A program made the translations under genes and the position numbers. DNA of 63,624 nucleotides from Lachnospiraceae bacterium (GTDB lineage Bacteria; Bacillota; Clostridia; Lachnospirales; Lachnospiraceae): contig CABJBM010000033.1 in the NCBI GenBank assembly GCA_902363835.1, positions 1 to 63,624 on the forward strand. The letters run 5' to 3'. Positions 56,428 to 63,624 of the stretch are shown here, one piece after another; positions within the stretch are counted from its first letter, which is position 1, and every line of letters begins with the position of its first letter. The notes beneath the pieces were generated by a model. That model had not been told where the DNA came from. It searched no databases and worked only from the letters and a program-made list of their open reading frames with translations.

Positions 56428-58548
56428 ATGATGAGATTGAAACAATGGGCATCAGCCGCTTTAGCAGCCGTAATGATCCTATCAGCACCGGTAGAAGTAT
56501 GTGCAGGTTTGTCAGGTTTTGCGCAGTACCGGGATAATGTGGAATCAGATTTATGGCCGGTATCCGTTCCTTATTCATTGCTGTCAGATGAAGAATTGCT
56601 TCAGACAGATTCAGAGGCAGATCCGGAGGATGGAAGTTCTCAATATAGCAGGATCGGTACACCTTCTTCTGCAGACAATTCCGGTAGGGGTTCTTCAGCA
56701 ACCGGTTCCGGCACAGCCCCTTCAGGGAGCAGTCCAGGTAAGACCGTTTCGACGGCCAGTCCCAGTACAGCTGTTCCGGCAGCCAGCCCCAGTACGGCTA
56801 TTCCAGAAGCCGGTCCCAGTACGGCTGTTCCAGTGGCCAGCCCCAGCCTTGCCACGCCGTCAACTCCCAGCCCTGATTTATCACTGTCAGATGAGGAAAT
56901 ACTCAATAGGGTGTTCAGAAACAGTTATGAAGTATTTGACCAGTACAGACATGATACAGGGGTTTACAAAGACAGCATTCTGCTTTATGATGGGATACCA
57001 TTCCATCCTTCTTCAATAGCAGCATCCGGAATCGGATTTATGTCTCTGGCAATAGCTGATAAAAAAGGTTGGGACAGTGAGGCTTTGGAAAAAGCCAGAT
57101 TAACAGCAAAAACAATGGCCGGGCATACGGATGGCTTTATGCCGGATGTTTCATCCAATGGCTTTATCAGACATTTTATCAATCTGGATACAGGTGAGAG
57201 AGAATGGAACTGCGAATACAGTACAATTGATACAGCTATTTTTATAACCGGGGCTTTATTTGCAAAAAAATACTTTAATGATCCGGAATTAAGTTCCTAT
57301 GTGGATGAATTGTATCAGCAGGTTGATTTTCAGGATGCCATAGCTGATCCGGATACCGGTGGAATCTATATGATCATCAATTCCGATGGCAGCGGCAATG
57401 AAAATGCGATTACTCTTCCCTACAATGAGTATATTATTGTTGCCTGGCTGGCATACAATCAACATATAAATGAGCCAGGCAGCCGTGCTGTTAAAATGTG
57501 GAATAAATGGTATGCGACGCCTGACAATCTTTTAACAAAGGACTATCAGGGAATTCCTCTTTTAACGGATGATGAAGATCATTATCTGGCATCATTTACA
57601 TTGCTGTTCCCGTACTATATGGTGAACATGTTTTCCACATCATCAAAATATAAACAATATATAAAGAATGCATATCTTGCAGATCAGTTATGGGCTGCTA
57701 ATACTGGCATTATGGAGAGTTATGAGTGGGGGAACGGCGCAGGAAACAGCAAGGAAAGCGGAGGATATCATGCGGATTCCATTAATAACAATGATGAAAT
57801 GATCATATCACCACACATTATTTCAGGGTTTTTGCCCATTAACCCCAGCGGAAAAGATGACTTGGTAAATTTGTACAGAAATGATAAAGGGGTTTATCAG
57901 CTTCCTTTAAGCGGCGATGAAATACTCTGGAGATACAGCGCTTTAAATACTTCATGGGAGTCAGATTCCATACAGGCTATCGATTATTCCACGTTTTTAT
58001 TTGGCCTTGCGGCAAATGACAGTGAAATAGGCATGGAATTCTTCAGAAAATACAATAACTTTTTTGAGAGTCATAATTCCAACAGCAGTAACGGATCATC
58101 GAGTTCAGGAGGATCAGACAAAGGAAGTTCTGCTGTAAAGTCTTTTGGCACATGGAAACAGGATGCGATTGGCTGGTGGTACCAAAATGCAGATGGTTCT
58201 TATCCTAAGTCAGAGTGGAAAAAAATAAATGAAAAATGGTATTGGTTTGATCCCTCCGGTTATATGGCAACAGGCTGGAAATCTGTTGAGGGAAAATGGT
58301 ATTATTTGGCTGAGAACGGAGCAATGGCAGCAAGTGATTGGGTCCGATACAATGGAAAATGGTATTTTCTGAATGCAGATGGTTCCATGGCAACCGGCTG
58401 GATGGAGTGGAAAAATGAGTGGTACTATCTGGAGAAGAATTTGGAAACATACGGTATTATGGCTGCCGATCAATGGATTCATGGGGGTGCCGCACCTTAT
58501 TTTGTTGATTCAACAGGGAAATGGATGCGGAATGCAGTTTTTCAATAA
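56428..58548 (+). CDS. Wall-anchored GH144-like endo-beta-1,2-glucanase
   Basis: Protein of 706 aa from ATG 56428 (GGGGGG upstream). A signal peptide ends near VEVCAG. A Ser/Pro/Thr linker with PSTAVP repeats (about 100-155) leads to an all-alpha domain (about 160-545) resembling GH144/glycoamylase-like enzymes: GIPFHPSSIAASGIGFMSLA, CEYSTIDTAIFITGALFAKK, LPYNEYIIVAWLAYN. W/Y-rich wall-binding repeats (about 580-706; GYMATGWKSVEGKWYYL) end it. It lies 40 bp after the GH94 gene. The likely role is cutting beta-1,2-glucan outside the cell to oligomers for the ABC transporter. Catalytic residues were not assigned. Confidence 0.85.
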   Translation: MMRLKQWASAALAAVMILSAPVEVCAGLSGFAQYRDNVESDLWPVSVPYSLLSDEELLQTDSEADPEDGSSQYSRIGTPSSADNSGRGSSATGSGTAPSGSSPGKTVSTASPSTAVPAASPSTAIPEAGPSTAVPVASPSLATPSTPSPDLSLSDEEILNRVFRNSYEVFDQYRHDTGVYKDSILLYDGIPFHPSSIAASGIGFMSLAIADKKGWDSEALEKARLTAKTMAGHTDGFMPDVSSNGFIRHFINLDTGEREWNCEYSTIDTAIFITGALFAKKYFNDPELSSYVDELYQQVDFQDAIADPDTGGIYMIINSDGSGNENAITLPYNEYIIVAWLAYNQHINEPGSRAVKMWNKWYATPDNLLTKDYQGIPLLTDDEDHYLASFTLLFPYYMVNMFSTSSKYKQYIKNAYLADQLWAANTGIMESYEWGNGAGNSKESGGYHADSINNNDEMIISPHIISGFLPINPSGKDDLVNLYRNDKGVYQLPLSGDEILWRYSALNTSWESDSIQAIDYSTFLFGLAANDSEIGMEFFRKYNNFFESHNSNSSNGSSSSGGSDKGSSAVKSFGTWKQDAIGWWYQNADGSYPKSEWKKINEKWYWFDPSGYMATGWKSVEGKWYYLAENGAMAASDWVRYNGKWYFLNADGSMATGWMEWKNEWYYLEKNLETYGIMAADQWIHGGAAPYFVDSTGKWMRNAVFQ

Positions 58549-58565
58549 TATAAAGGTTAAAAGGG

Positions 58566-58607
58566 AAGGGGCGGCTTTGAACCGCGTATGCTTCAAAACC
58601 GCCCCTT
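58566..58607. terminator. Bidirectional terminator between glucanase and permease genes
   Basis: AAGGGGCGGCTTTGAA (58566-58581) pairs with TTCAAAACCGCCCCTT (58592-58607), one mismatch. On the minus strand CCCTTTTAACC follows, on the plus GCCATAAATAATT. It serves two convergent genes. Confidence 0.7.
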
Positions 58608-58664
58608 GCCATAAATAATTCCGCTGCAAGGTTATAGTACCGTCTAACCAGCAGTGCATCAGAG

Positions 58665-58698
58665 GAAATAATATATTTTTAAGGAAATATATTATTTC
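58665..58698 (+). terminator. AT-rich hairpin at the permease stop codon
   Basis: GAAATAATATATTT/AAATATATTATTTC perfect 14-bp stem followed by TTTTTC on the plus strand. It overlaps the last codons of the convergent amino-acid permease, so it may act on plus-strand read-through. Confidence 0.5.
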
Positions 58699-60119
58699 TT
58701 TTTCATGTCCGGATCATAGATTTCTTCTGAAAATTCCGTCAAAATACGGCGATGCTCTTGGGTTCCTGCCGGATATTGTTTTTGTTGAGGCACCTTCCTT
58801 TTGCTTGTTGCCTTTACAATTGCATAGCAGACCGTAAAAAAGGCAACGAGAACCATGCCTGCAAGAAAACCCAGGGTCTGTGCTTTTAAAAATGGCATGC
58901 TGAACATGGCTATGATCAGTCCGGCCATGGTAAACAGGGAACTATAGGGAAATCCGCACAGGCGGCAGTTTCCTTCCGGTTTCCCGTTCTTTTTCCGGAA
59001 ACGGATATGGGTATACATGAGAACAATATAAGTGAAAAGCAACGCAAATCCCCCGGAGCTGATTAAAAACAGATAGACTTCCGGAAAAAATAATCCGACG
59101 TACAGAAACAGCATCATGGACAAACCGGAAAATAAGATTCCCCGGTAAGGGACATCGGTTTTGTCCCTTAAAAATCCAGGACCAAGCCCATCCTCCACAA
59201 GAGAACGGAGCATTCTTCCGATTCCAAACATGGCGGCTACCATAGTGGACAAAATTGCGCTGATCAATATAATTGTCATGGCAGTGCCGGCCCAGGTCAT
59301 TTGATAGCGGTTTAAGGCTGTAACCATGGGGCTGACGTTTTCGCTTAAGGATTCGCTGGGGACCAGCAGCAAAAGAACTGAAATACACAGAATATAAAGT
59401 GTCACGAGCCAAAAAACCGTCAGGTGGATTGCGCGGGGCACATTTTTTTGTTTATTTTCAGTTTCACTTGCAGCCAGTCCGATGATCTCAAAACCTGCAT
59501 AGGTGAATAAAACGATCAGCATGCTTCCTGCCAGGCTTTTTAAACCTCCGGGGAGAAATGGCTCTGACCGCAATATGCTGGTTCCTAAGGGACGGGAGCC
59601 AGGTAAGACACCTAAAATGATCATGGAACCTAAAAGAATAAATCCGATAATAGCTATAATCTTTATTGCTGACAATATACTTTCCAGATGGCTTAACTGT
59701 TTTGCACCTAAAAGGTTTAATAGCGTTACCCCGATGATCAGAACAGTGCCCAGGATTGGAATTGAGACGGAGGGAAACCAGGTTCGGAACAATAAGGAAA
59801 CTGCAGTGGCTTCACTGGACATGGAAATGACCATTCCGGTCCAATAGACCCAGCCCACCACAAAGCCTGTGCCATTGTTTATATACTGAGACGCATATGT
59901 TCGGAAAGAAGCGGAATCCGGATTGGAAACCGTCATTTCTGAAAGCGCAAATAGAATGAAATAAACCATAACAGCGCAAATCAGATAAGAAAGAATAATT
60001 GCCGGACCGGCAGCCTGTATGGCAACCGATGAGCCTAAAAAAAAGGAACCGCCGATCACGGTTCCCAGAGCCATCATCGTTAAGCGGCCTGCAGTAAGAC
60101 CATTTGCCTTGTTTTTCAT
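58692..60119 (-). CDS. APC-family amino-acid permease
   Basis: Protein of 475 aa from ATG 60119 (MKNKANGLTAGRLTMMALGT), GAGGAATCC upstream; the frame to 60182 has no ribosome site. Twelve membrane segments are expected. TM1 shows the substrate-binding break GTVIGGSFFLGS, and TM6 has TYAGFEIIGLAASETENKQK, both APC hallmarks. It resembles AAT-type permeases (amino acid:proton). The C-terminal tail is charged and cytoplasmic. It stands alone on the minus strand, divergent from a sensor kinase, so its expression may relate to that two-component pair, though there is no direct evidence. Confidence 0.92.
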   Translation of the reverse strand: MKNKANGLTAGRLTMMALGTVIGGSFFLGSSVAIQAAGPAIILSYLICAVMVYFILFALSEMTVSNPDSASFRTYASQYINNGTGFVVGWVYWTGMVISMSSEATAVSLLFRTWFPSVSIPILGTVLIIGVTLLNLLGAKQLSHLESILSAIKIIAIIGFILLGSMIILGVLPGSRPLGTSILRSEPFLPGGLKSLAGSMLIVLFTYAGFEIIGLAASETENKQKNVPRAIHLTVFWLVTLYILCISVLLLLVPSESLSENVSPMVTALNRYQMTWAGTAMTIILISAILSTMVAAMFGIGRMLRSLVEDGLGPGFLRDKTDVPYRGILFSGLSMMLFLYVGLFFPEVYLFLISSGGFALLFTYIVLMYTHIRFRKKNGKPEGNCRLCGFPYSSLFTMAGLIIAMFSMPFLKAQTLGFLAGMVLVAFFTVCYAIVKATSKRKVPQQKQYPAGTQEHRRILTEFSEEIYDPDMKKK

Positions 60120-60286
60120 AGGATTCCTCGCTTTTGATTTTTGTATTATTATTTCAGATAACGGAAAAGTTATTCGAAACATTGAAAATACAATTATAAA
60201 GCGGAATCACAGAAAGAAATTTAAATTCCCCTCAGCTCTGGTATGAATTGGGACTTCATTTTTGAAGAAACCAAAGAAGAAGTTTC

Positions 60287-60315
60287 TGGAAATTCCACAA
60301 AAAACATAGTATAAT
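60287..60315 (+). promoter_or_regulatory. Promoter of the sensor kinase operon
   Basis: TGGAAA (60287-60292), 17-base spacer, perfect TATAAT (60310-60315), about 50 bp before the kinase start. Confidence 0.6.
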
Positions 60316-60364
60316 GGAATCGCAATCAATGATCATAAAAAATTACAGTAATTGGGGAAACAGA

Positions 60365-62278
60365 ATGCTAAAACGGCTTTTGATCATCGGTGCAGTCATC
60401 TTAACCGGCGTGCTGACGCTGCTGTTGTCCATGCCATGGGACAAGACACATGTTCAGGATATGAAACTGACTGCAAAACAGGGCAGAATGGATGCCTCTG
60501 AATGGAATATTGAGCGGGACCCTGTCCTCCGTCTGGATGGCGAATGGGAATTTTACTGGAATAAGCTGCTCACGCCAGAAGATTTCCAGGATAAAAATAC
60601 GGTACAACCCCCCCTCTATATGCAGGTCCCTTCCCTATGGAGTAAAAAGGTGGTGCAGGGAACAACTCTTCCTGTTTTTGGCTGTGCAACCTACCGGCTG
60701 GTGCTTGAGCACGTACCATTTCGGAAAAAGCTGGCTCTGAAAAAAGTCAACGCACGCTTTTCCAGCCGGGTATATGTGGACGGACAGGAGTTGCTCGCTG
60801 ATGGCCTCCCTGCACAGCAGGCAGAGAATTACCGGTCTGGCAATACACCGCAGCTGGCTTTTTTTGAAAATGACAGCGGAAGAATCGAAATCATAGTTCA
60901 GGTAGCCAATTATGAGTATCTCAATTCCGGCATTCCGGCTTCTATAGAGCTTGGACGGGAGGATACCATGCTGGAGCAGCACCAGCGCAAGCATTTAGCG
61001 TCGCTTTTGGTTTTTGCGGCCCTGTGCACAATTGCTCTTTTTCATATGATTTTCTTTATCATTACCCGGGATGGTGTACTGAAAAATCCGATATTGCTGC
61101 TCTTTTCTCTGTTCTGCTTTTTACTTGCGTGGGGAAACGGGCTGTCTGATCAGCGTTCTTTGCTGCTTCTCTTGCCGGATATTCCCTTTACTTTGGCTTT
61201 TAAGCTCAAGGATATTTGTCTTTCGGCAGATTTTATCGTTGTGATTTGGATCTTCTGTAAATTCAGGAGAGGTCAGGTGCAGCTGCGTTTAGCCCAGCTG
61301 GTTTCATTGGTCTATAGCATCTATTTGGTGATGATTCTGGTACTGCCCATCCATGTGTACTACGAAATCCATGCAGGTGTGATGGCGTGTAATACGGTTG
61401 TTTTGCTGGTGCTTTTAGTCCGGGCGATTCGTTTATATGTCCGGAATGGGGAAGGCTTTTTACTGTTTGTAGCTGTGCTGTCGGTCAATTTGTATTCTGC
61501 GGATACGATTTTGTTTTCTCTGGGAATCAAGGAAAGCTCAGGCTTTGTGCAGGTATTTATTCTATTTTTTACCGTAGTAATGATTGCCTATCTGTCCATG
61601 GAATACCGCAATACCGTTGAACGTCTCCGCCGTTCCATGAAGCAGACTCAGGATGCGGAAATCGCCTTTCTGCGGGCACAGATCAAGCCGCATTTTCTCT
61701 ACAATTCCCTCAGCGTTATCGCTGTGCAGACAACTCAGGAGCCTCAAAAGGCCAAGAACCTGCTCTATGATCTGACCGATTATCTCCGGGGCAGCTTTCA
61801 TTTTGAAGCCCATGACGGCATGATTCCCTTATCCGGAGAAATGAATACGGTAAAAGCCTATCTTTCCATAGAGAAGGCCCGGTTTGGGGATTTACTGGAG
61901 GTGGAATATTACATAGAGGAAGGACTGAACACCATGGTGCCTCTTTTAAGCATCCAGCCGATTGTGGAGAATGCTGTCCGCCACGGTATCTTCAAACGGG
62001 CGGAGGGCGGCAGGCTCCGGCTGCAGATCCATAAGGAAAATGATTTTGCCGTGATCCAGGTGGAAGATAACGGCGTTGGAATTTCAAAAGAACTGTTAGA
62101 GGGAATCCGCCGGGGAGAAAGTCCCACTGACGGAGTAGGATTAAAAAATATACGGGGCAGGCTTGAGAGTTACAAAGGCGCCCGGCTGGAAATAGAAAGC
62201 ATGGAAGGAGTCGGAACGGTGGTGACTCTTAAAGTTCCATATAGGGAGGTATTGCATGAAGGCAATTGTAGTGGATGA
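60365..62278 (+). CDS. LytS-like sensor histidine kinase with 7TM-DISM region
   Basis: Protein of 637 aa from ATG 60365 (GGGGAAACAG upstream). An N-terminal membrane anchor (MLKRLLIIGAVILTGVLTLL) is followed by an extracytoplasmic galactose-binding-like domain (about 45-190; LRLDGEWEFYWNKLL, ARFSSRVYVDGQELL). Seven membrane helices (about 210-420) come next, then a His_kinase domain (IKPHFLYNSLS, H443) and an HATPase (QPIVENAVRHGI, VEDNGVGIS). The layout is 7TMR-DISM plus LytS-type kinase, able to sense an external sugar or peptide. It overlaps the response regulator gene by 23 bases, so they form a two-component pair. Confidence 0.92.
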   Translation: MLKRLLIIGAVILTGVLTLLLSMPWDKTHVQDMKLTAKQGRMDASEWNIERDPVLRLDGEWEFYWNKLLTPEDFQDKNTVQPPLYMQVPSLWSKKVVQGTTLPVFGCATYRLVLEHVPFRKKLALKKVNARFSSRVYVDGQELLADGLPAQQAENYRSGNTPQLAFFENDSGRIEIIVQVANYEYLNSGIPASIELGREDTMLEQHQRKHLASLLVFAALCTIALFHMIFFIITRDGVLKNPILLLFSLFCFLLAWGNGLSDQRSLLLLLPDIPFTLAFKLKDICLSADFIVVIWIFCKFRRGQVQLRLAQLVSLVYSIYLVMILVLPIHVYYEIHAGVMACNTVVLLVLLVRAIRLYVRNGEGFLLFVAVLSVNLYSADTILFSLGIKESSGFVQVFILFFTVVMIAYLSMEYRNTVERLRRSMKQTQDAEIAFLRAQIKPHFLYNSLSVIAVQTTQEPQKAKNLLYDLTDYLRGSFHFEAHDGMIPLSGEMNTVKAYLSIEKARFGDLLEVEYYIEEGLNTMVPLLSIQPIVENAVRHGIFKRAEGGRLRLQIHKENDFAVIQVEDNGVGISKELLEGIRRGESPTDGVGLKNIRGRLESYKGARLEIESMEGVGTVVTLKVPYREVLHEGNCSG

Positions 62279-63140
62279 TGAGGAGCCGCTGCTGCGGGAG
62301 ATGGAAAGGCTGCTTGCAGGCTATCCGGATTTGGAGATTGCGGGCAGCTATACAGACCCTATGGATGCATTAAGGGAAATAGAGTCAACACGGCCTGAGC
62401 TGGCCTTTTTAGATATAGAAATGCGTACCCTAAGCGGACTTGAGCTTGCCGAGAGGCTGCTGCAGCGAAATCCGGATTTAAACGTGCTGTTCGTGACTGC
62501 CTATAACCAGTATGCTGTGGAAGCCTTTGAGATCAATGCCATTGATTATATTCTAAAGCCTGTCCGTCCCGAGCGGCTGCAAAAGACGATGGAGCGGATA
62601 CGGCGCAAACGGGGAATCCCGCAGGAGCCGGAGACTCTCCGGATACAGTTTTTCGGAAAATTCGGTATTTATCTGGGAAGAGAAGCTGTCAAATGGAGCC
62701 GCAGCAAGCCAAGGGAGCTGCTGGCTTATTTTCTTGCAAACGAAGGCATTTGGCTGGATAAGTTCAAAATCTGCGATGACCTCTGGCCGGAGAACAGTCC
62801 CAATCAGGCATTGCGCAACTTGCAGACTGCGGTCTGGGCTATTCGCAAATGTCTGCGTGAATATGAGATTTCTGCGGCGTCCATTGCCTATGCAAATGAC
62901 AGCTATATCCTCAATCTAAAGGATTCCCAGTGGGATGTACGGCGGTATGACGAGGTGTTCCGGGTGTTTATGGCAACCGGCAGTACTGCTGCAGGCTGTG
63001 AGGCAGCCGCCCTGTATACGGAAGACTATCTGGCGTATGAGGACTGGAACTGGGCAAGGGAGAAAAGAGCAGGTTACGCAATCAAGCAACAGAGATTACA
63101 GGAGCGGTTATCCGCAGCGGAGAGAAGCGCCGCTGTGTAG
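62256..63140 (+). CDS. Response regulator with SARP/BTAD-like output
   Basis: Protein of 294 aa. The receiver domain (1-120) has D8, D9, the phosphoacceptor D53 (AFLDIEM), T81 and K101 (YILKPVRP). The output part (about 127-294) is a winged helix typical of SARP/Trans_reg_C (FFGKFGIYLGREAVKWSRSK, then RELLAYFLANEGIW) followed by a BTAD-like helical region. The ATG at 62256 lies inside the kinase gene; AGGGAGG precedes it. This architecture, as in other clostridial regulators next to LytS-like kinases, suggests gene activation in response to an external signal. Confidence 0.92.
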   Translation: MKAIVVDDEEPLLREMERLLAGYPDLEIAGSYTDPMDALREIESTRPELAFLDIEMRTLSGLELAERLLQRNPDLNVLFVTAYNQYAVEAFEINAIDYILKPVRPERLQKTMERIRRKRGIPQEPETLRIQFFGKFGIYLGREAVKWSRSKPRELLAYFLANEGIWLDKFKICDDLWPENSPNQALRNLQTAVWAIRKCLREYEISAASIAYANDSYILNLKDSQWDVRRYDEVFRVFMATGSTAAGCEAAALYTEDYLAYEDWNWAREKRAGYAIKQQRLQERLSAAERSAAV

Positions 63141-63146
63141 AGTGGA

Positions 63147-63200
63147 TAAAAAGAACCGGATTAAAGTTGGCCGACAGGGCTGATTTTCATTCGGTTCTTT
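63147..63200 (+). terminator. Terminator of the kinase/regulator operon
   Basis: AAAAAGAACCG (63147-63157) pairs with CGGTTCTTTT (63191-63200) across a 33-base loop and is followed by GTTTTG. Confidence 0.6.
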
Positions 63201-63331
63201 TGTTTTGCACCGCTGTGTTGAGAATTCGTTGAGAGGCAGTTGCTATAATCATAATTGGAATGTTGTCGAAAAAGACAGAAATAGGAGGATTCTTGTATAT
63301 TCCAGAAGTGGAGACAGAAGGAGGAAGACGT

Positions 63332-63580
63332 ATGATGAAACACTTATTTTCCCGGCGCATACTGGCCATGACTTTATCGGCGGCCATGGTGCTGGGAGGG
63401 ACTCCGTTTACGGCCATGGGTAAGACAACCATTGGCAGAGGCGGAGAAATTACGGAATTTGACACACTGCCGTCAAGGATGGCAAATCAGGAGGTGGAGG
63501 TTGGCGCCGATCTTTTGGAGGTAAAGCTGCCGGATACGCTCACAGCCACTGTGCGGCTGGAAGGGGCTGTTGCAAAATAA
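63332..63580 (+). CDS. Small secreted protein, possibly truncated
   Basis: Protein of 82 aa from ATG 63332 (MMKHLFSRRILAMTLSAAMV), AAGGAGG seven bases upstream. The signal peptide ends near PFTAMG. The mature part (about 50 residues) reads KTTIGRGGEITEFDTLPSRM and ends LPDTLTATVRLEGAVAK. That resembles the opening of larger secreted proteins with Ig-like repeats, so the stop at 63578-63580 may truncate one. The window ends 44 bases later, with a weak GGAGC/GCTCC hairpin. Family unknown. Confidence 0.6.
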   Translation: MMKHLFSRRILAMTLSAAMVLGGTPFTAMGKTTIGRGGEITEFDTLPSRMANQEVEVGADLLEVKLPDTLTATVRLEGAVAK

Positions 63581-63624
63581 GTGAACTATCACTTATGGAG
63601 CAATGGCTCCCTTTCTGTGTAAAA

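Noticed and set aside
56501..57019. Plus-strand frame of 172 codons inside the glucanase gene
   Set aside because: Alternative frame of the Ser/Pro linker repeats.

Overview
The window reads as chromosome of a spore-forming, low-to-mid GC Clostridia of the Lachnospiraceae type (Lacrimispora/Clostridium-like is my guess). The reasons are strong AGGAGG ribosome sites, frequent TTG/GTG starts, lipoprotein sugar-binding proteins with multi-gene ABC operons, wall-binding W/Y-rich repeats at the ends of secreted enzymes, and DUF4183 proteins of the kind found on spore surfaces. I saw no rRNA, tRNA or CRISPR.

Layout. (1) 67-1896, minus: a cysteine- and proline-rich 'choice-of-anchor A' surface protein. 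(2) 1927-10600 is a gene graveyard: pieces of IS66 and IS110 transposases, a broken DUF3800 gene, a broken XRE regulator, a GNAT tail, three copies of a degenerate repeat, a bacitracin-resistance cluster (bcrR, fused remnant of bcrA/bcrB, intact uppP/bcrD), and two intact tandem YoaP-type acetyltransferases. (3) 10597-15859, plus: a compact three-gene operon of a TerB_N/TerB_C protein, a BrxD-like (DUF2791) ATPase and an Lhr/BrxHI-like helicase. It is the best candidate here for a poorly described, probably anti-phage or DNA-processing system. (4) 16016-21019, minus: a putative spore-surface cluster with two paralogous small proteins, a 1006-1009 aa DUF4183/DUF11-like protein and a 126 aa DUF4183 protein. 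(5) An AraC/GyrI-like regulator and an IS3 orfA remnant.

(6) 23800-31182: a 2460 aa secreted protein with two beta-helix lyase-type modules (the second clearly PL6), many accessory beta-domains and wall-binding repeats. (7) 31447-41189: a ROK regulator, divergent from a CBM9-like protein, a family-1 sugar ABC transporter, an asparaginase-II protein and two M24-fold proteins lacking the metal-binding aspartates. (8) 41652-48554: an inositol-like catabolic operon (LacI regulator, IolG, MglB/RbsB-type binding protein, MglA-type ATPase, permease, sugar-phosphate isomerase). It is damaged: iolG has an internal deletion and the ATPase a one-base frameshift. (9) 48910-58548: a coherent beta-1,2-glucan locus with binding protein, two permeases, LacI, GH94 1,2-beta-oligoglucan phosphorylase-like enzyme and a wall-anchored GH144-like endoglucanase. 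(10) 58692-63580: an amino-acid permease (minus), a LytS-like sensor kinase, a response regulator with a SARP/BTAD-like output domain, and a small secreted protein at the window edge.

How they work together. The right two thirds is carbohydrate scavenging: surface-attached enzymes cut polysaccharide, ABC transporters import oligomers, cytoplasmic enzymes process them, and each block has its own ROK or LacI regulator with recognisable palindromic operators. The left third is accessory DNA with repeated insertion and decay, into which resistance and candidate defence genes have been placed.
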